NCBI GenBank assembly: GCA_013396655.1
Contig: WBMV01000457.1
Coordinates: 186,001 to 250,000, forward strand
Direction of reading: 5' to 3'
Source of the DNA: Campylorhamphus procurvoides
Lineage: Eukaryota; Chordata; Aves; Passeriformes; Dendrocolaptidae
Length of the DNA: 64,000 bases
How positions within the stretch are numbered: the stretch's first letter is position 1; each line of letters begins with the position of its first letter. The position numbers and the translations under genes are program-made. This document shows, piece by piece, positions 62,096-64,000 of this stretch. Under the pieces are notes generated by a model. That model worked only from the letters and a program-made list of their open reading frames with translations. It was not told the origin of the DNA and searched no databases.

Positions 62096-64000
62096 ACCAC
62101 TGAAACTGTCATGGATTTGATGCAACAGAGACTAACTCACCTCTTCATTACCCGCCGTGAGGTTCACCATTCAGTGCATCCCTCCTCAGCTTCACAAGTA
62201 AATGCTCTCATGGGGCAAAAGCTCAGGACATAATGAAAAAGAGCTGATTTTAACATGTATTACAGCAGAAGAGTAGAGTACTTAGAGCACAAACTACACT
62301 TCTGATCTTCTACTACTTACATTTTCTAATTGATTTGGTATATAAAATAGCAGATTGAAGTTGCTTGTAATTGAAATATATCAGCACAAGACACTCCTTT
62401 GTCCAAGGTATGTAAGCATCTGGATGTTAAATTGCCTGAGAGAAAAAAAAAAAAGAGAGTGAGAGGGAGAGAGAGAATATCTGGAATGAGTGAAACAATT
62501 CTTAAATTATTCATTGTTTCAGAAATACTGAAGTGTTTGCAAGGCAGAAGACACTGTATCTCCTGAAAAACTGTGCTTGCCACCCTGTCACTTTTATGGA
62601 TCAGATGATTAAATATCATCAAAGCTTTTCTAGGGTCAGTGAAGAATTGCTATATTGTTCTTTGATGCAAGTTTCAGAGTGTTCATGGGGGCCTGTGTAA
62701 ACAGTTGAAGTATGTTCCTTTTGATTTAATTTTAATTGTAGTCAAGCCAGAGTTCTTCCCTGAAATCCATATAACAGCACCAGCTCTGAATTCTCAAAGC
62801 AGAAATTGCCTGTATGATACTTGTGAGCACTTTGAGGTAGAAGACATATGTTGGAGTAATCATATTCTCAAGCTCTATGTCAACAACAGCTCTTCCATCT
62901 GAAACCAGCTTGGAACCCCACCAAGAGATACTAGTGGTCAGCATATGGATATCAATATGATTTGTATTTTTTAAGAAAGGCTATCAGAATGAAAATATTA
63001 ATAAATAGTTAAAGTGAGAAGGAAAACGGCCAAGATTATTTCTTGCTGCTCTGAAAAATTCAGTTACTCCTGCTGTTGTCAAACACTGCTGGGTATCTAT
63101 TGGGTAACTGCTGAAGGCAGAGATCATCTAGACAGACTGATGGGGGTCTATTCCCAGCCACTGGGACAATACATCATTCCTGAAAAATTCCCAGCATAGA
63201 AGATGGCAATTAGCCCCGTCAAAAATGACACTTTGAAAAGAGTCCTGCAGTGCTGACTGACTTGATACCCCTGATCATGATGTGCAGTGCTCCACATAGC
63301 AGTCACAGACTGCTTTCTCTGTGCGAGATCCTGCCCAGTGCATCCCCAGAACTTCACTTCTGTTGGCTGCTTTCCAGCTGGTTTCCTATCCTAACTCTAA
63401 AGTAGCTTAATTTTTTTTGCAATTGTAGCATTAGGAAAATGTGTGGGAGTCTGGGGAACTTAAAAGTCCTTCTTGTCAATATGAAACAATATGCTGTTAT
63501 ATTGTTATAACCTAGCTTGGGCTCCCAGGAGACTGTCCTGAATCTGACAAACACTCAAAATACTGGAAGCAAAACTAACTTGGAGACTTTGTTCCTCATT
63601 TGTCTCTAAAAATACTGCAGTTTTGCTACTCACAAAAATAGTAATGCAAAACAGAAACAAGATTCTCAAGCTTCATTTCAGGTCTTTCACCAGAAAATTG
63701 CTCAGGACTCCCCCAGTCTTCACACTGAGTTGCCCTTCTCTCAGCAAGTCTGTGGAGAGTAGATGGGGAAAGGGTGAAAGACTGAAATTATGCTAGAGTT
63801 CAACAACAGCATGATGTTTATGTCCCAGAGGAAAGGGGGACATCACTTCAGGGACTTGAGCATCCACATTGTGATCACATGGTGGAACATTCAGATCCAA
63901 AGCCAGGCAATGGGAATGTGACCAGCGTCACTCCCAGGTGTGGTGCAAGGATGTACCACAGCCAAGAGGAAGGGAATGCTTTTTTCAGTAGCAAAAAACT
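62096..64000. other. Intergenic DNA, no gene recognised
   Basis: Contains an A12 plus GA-rich microsatellite at about 62442-62478. No exon or transposon recognised up to the window end. Confidence 0.5.

Overview
The window looks like nuclear DNA from a bird, probably Neoaves. The evidence is many CR1 LINE fragments, several ending in the avian (ATTCTATG)n-like 3' tail, plus three solo LTRs of avian endogenous retrovirus type and two fatty-acid-binding-protein (FABP) genes in the order known from the amniote FABP4-PMP2 cluster. It is A+T-rich and gene-poor. There is no sign of bacterial operons, CRISPR arrays, tRNA or rRNA genes.

Layout. Positions 1-700 (perhaps to 1430) resemble the 3'UTR of a plus-strand gene lying to the left. 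Two AATAAA signals are present but no coding sequence. From about 1.4 to 40.8 kb I find no gene. This stretch holds old CR1 fragments (9.8, 11.5-12.1, 13.6, 22.9, 23.4, 30.9, 34.2-34.9 and 39.2-39.8 kb), two minus-strand solo LTRs (16.3-16.8 and 31.8-32.2 kb), a low-complexity patch with an N and a 19-base G run (39.0-39.1 kb), and otherwise unremarkable intergenic DNA.

Genes. FABP4 (adipocyte FABP, 132 aa) occupies 40,969-44,122 and PMP2 (myelin P2/FABP8, 132 aa) occupies 51,169-56,005. Both are on the plus strand. Each has four coding exons of 73, 173, 102 and 51 nt, the standard FABP layout, with the same intron phases and GT-AG boundaries. Each has an ATTGG box 36-38 bp upstream of a TTTAAA TATA-like box, and an AATAAA signal downstream of the stop. 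They are clearly tandem duplicates. Both keep the Arg107/Arg127/Tyr129 ligand-binding set (Met counted as 1). FABP4 carries Leu at residue 58 where Phe is usual, and PMP2 carries Tyr at residue 118 where mammalian P2 has Cys.

Between the genes is a 958-bp direct duplication with one mismatch. A single N precedes copy 1 and another separates the copies. It is best explained as two unmerged overlapping contigs. PMP2 intron 3 contains an antisense CR1 that was itself split by a 651-bp solo LTR with a target-site duplication. At 61.3-62.1 kb a young CR1 3' end appears to have inserted into an older CR1.

I found no convincing undescribed biological system. The most useful observations are the two residue changes, the likely assembly artefact, the nested insertions and the shared promoter layout of the two genes.
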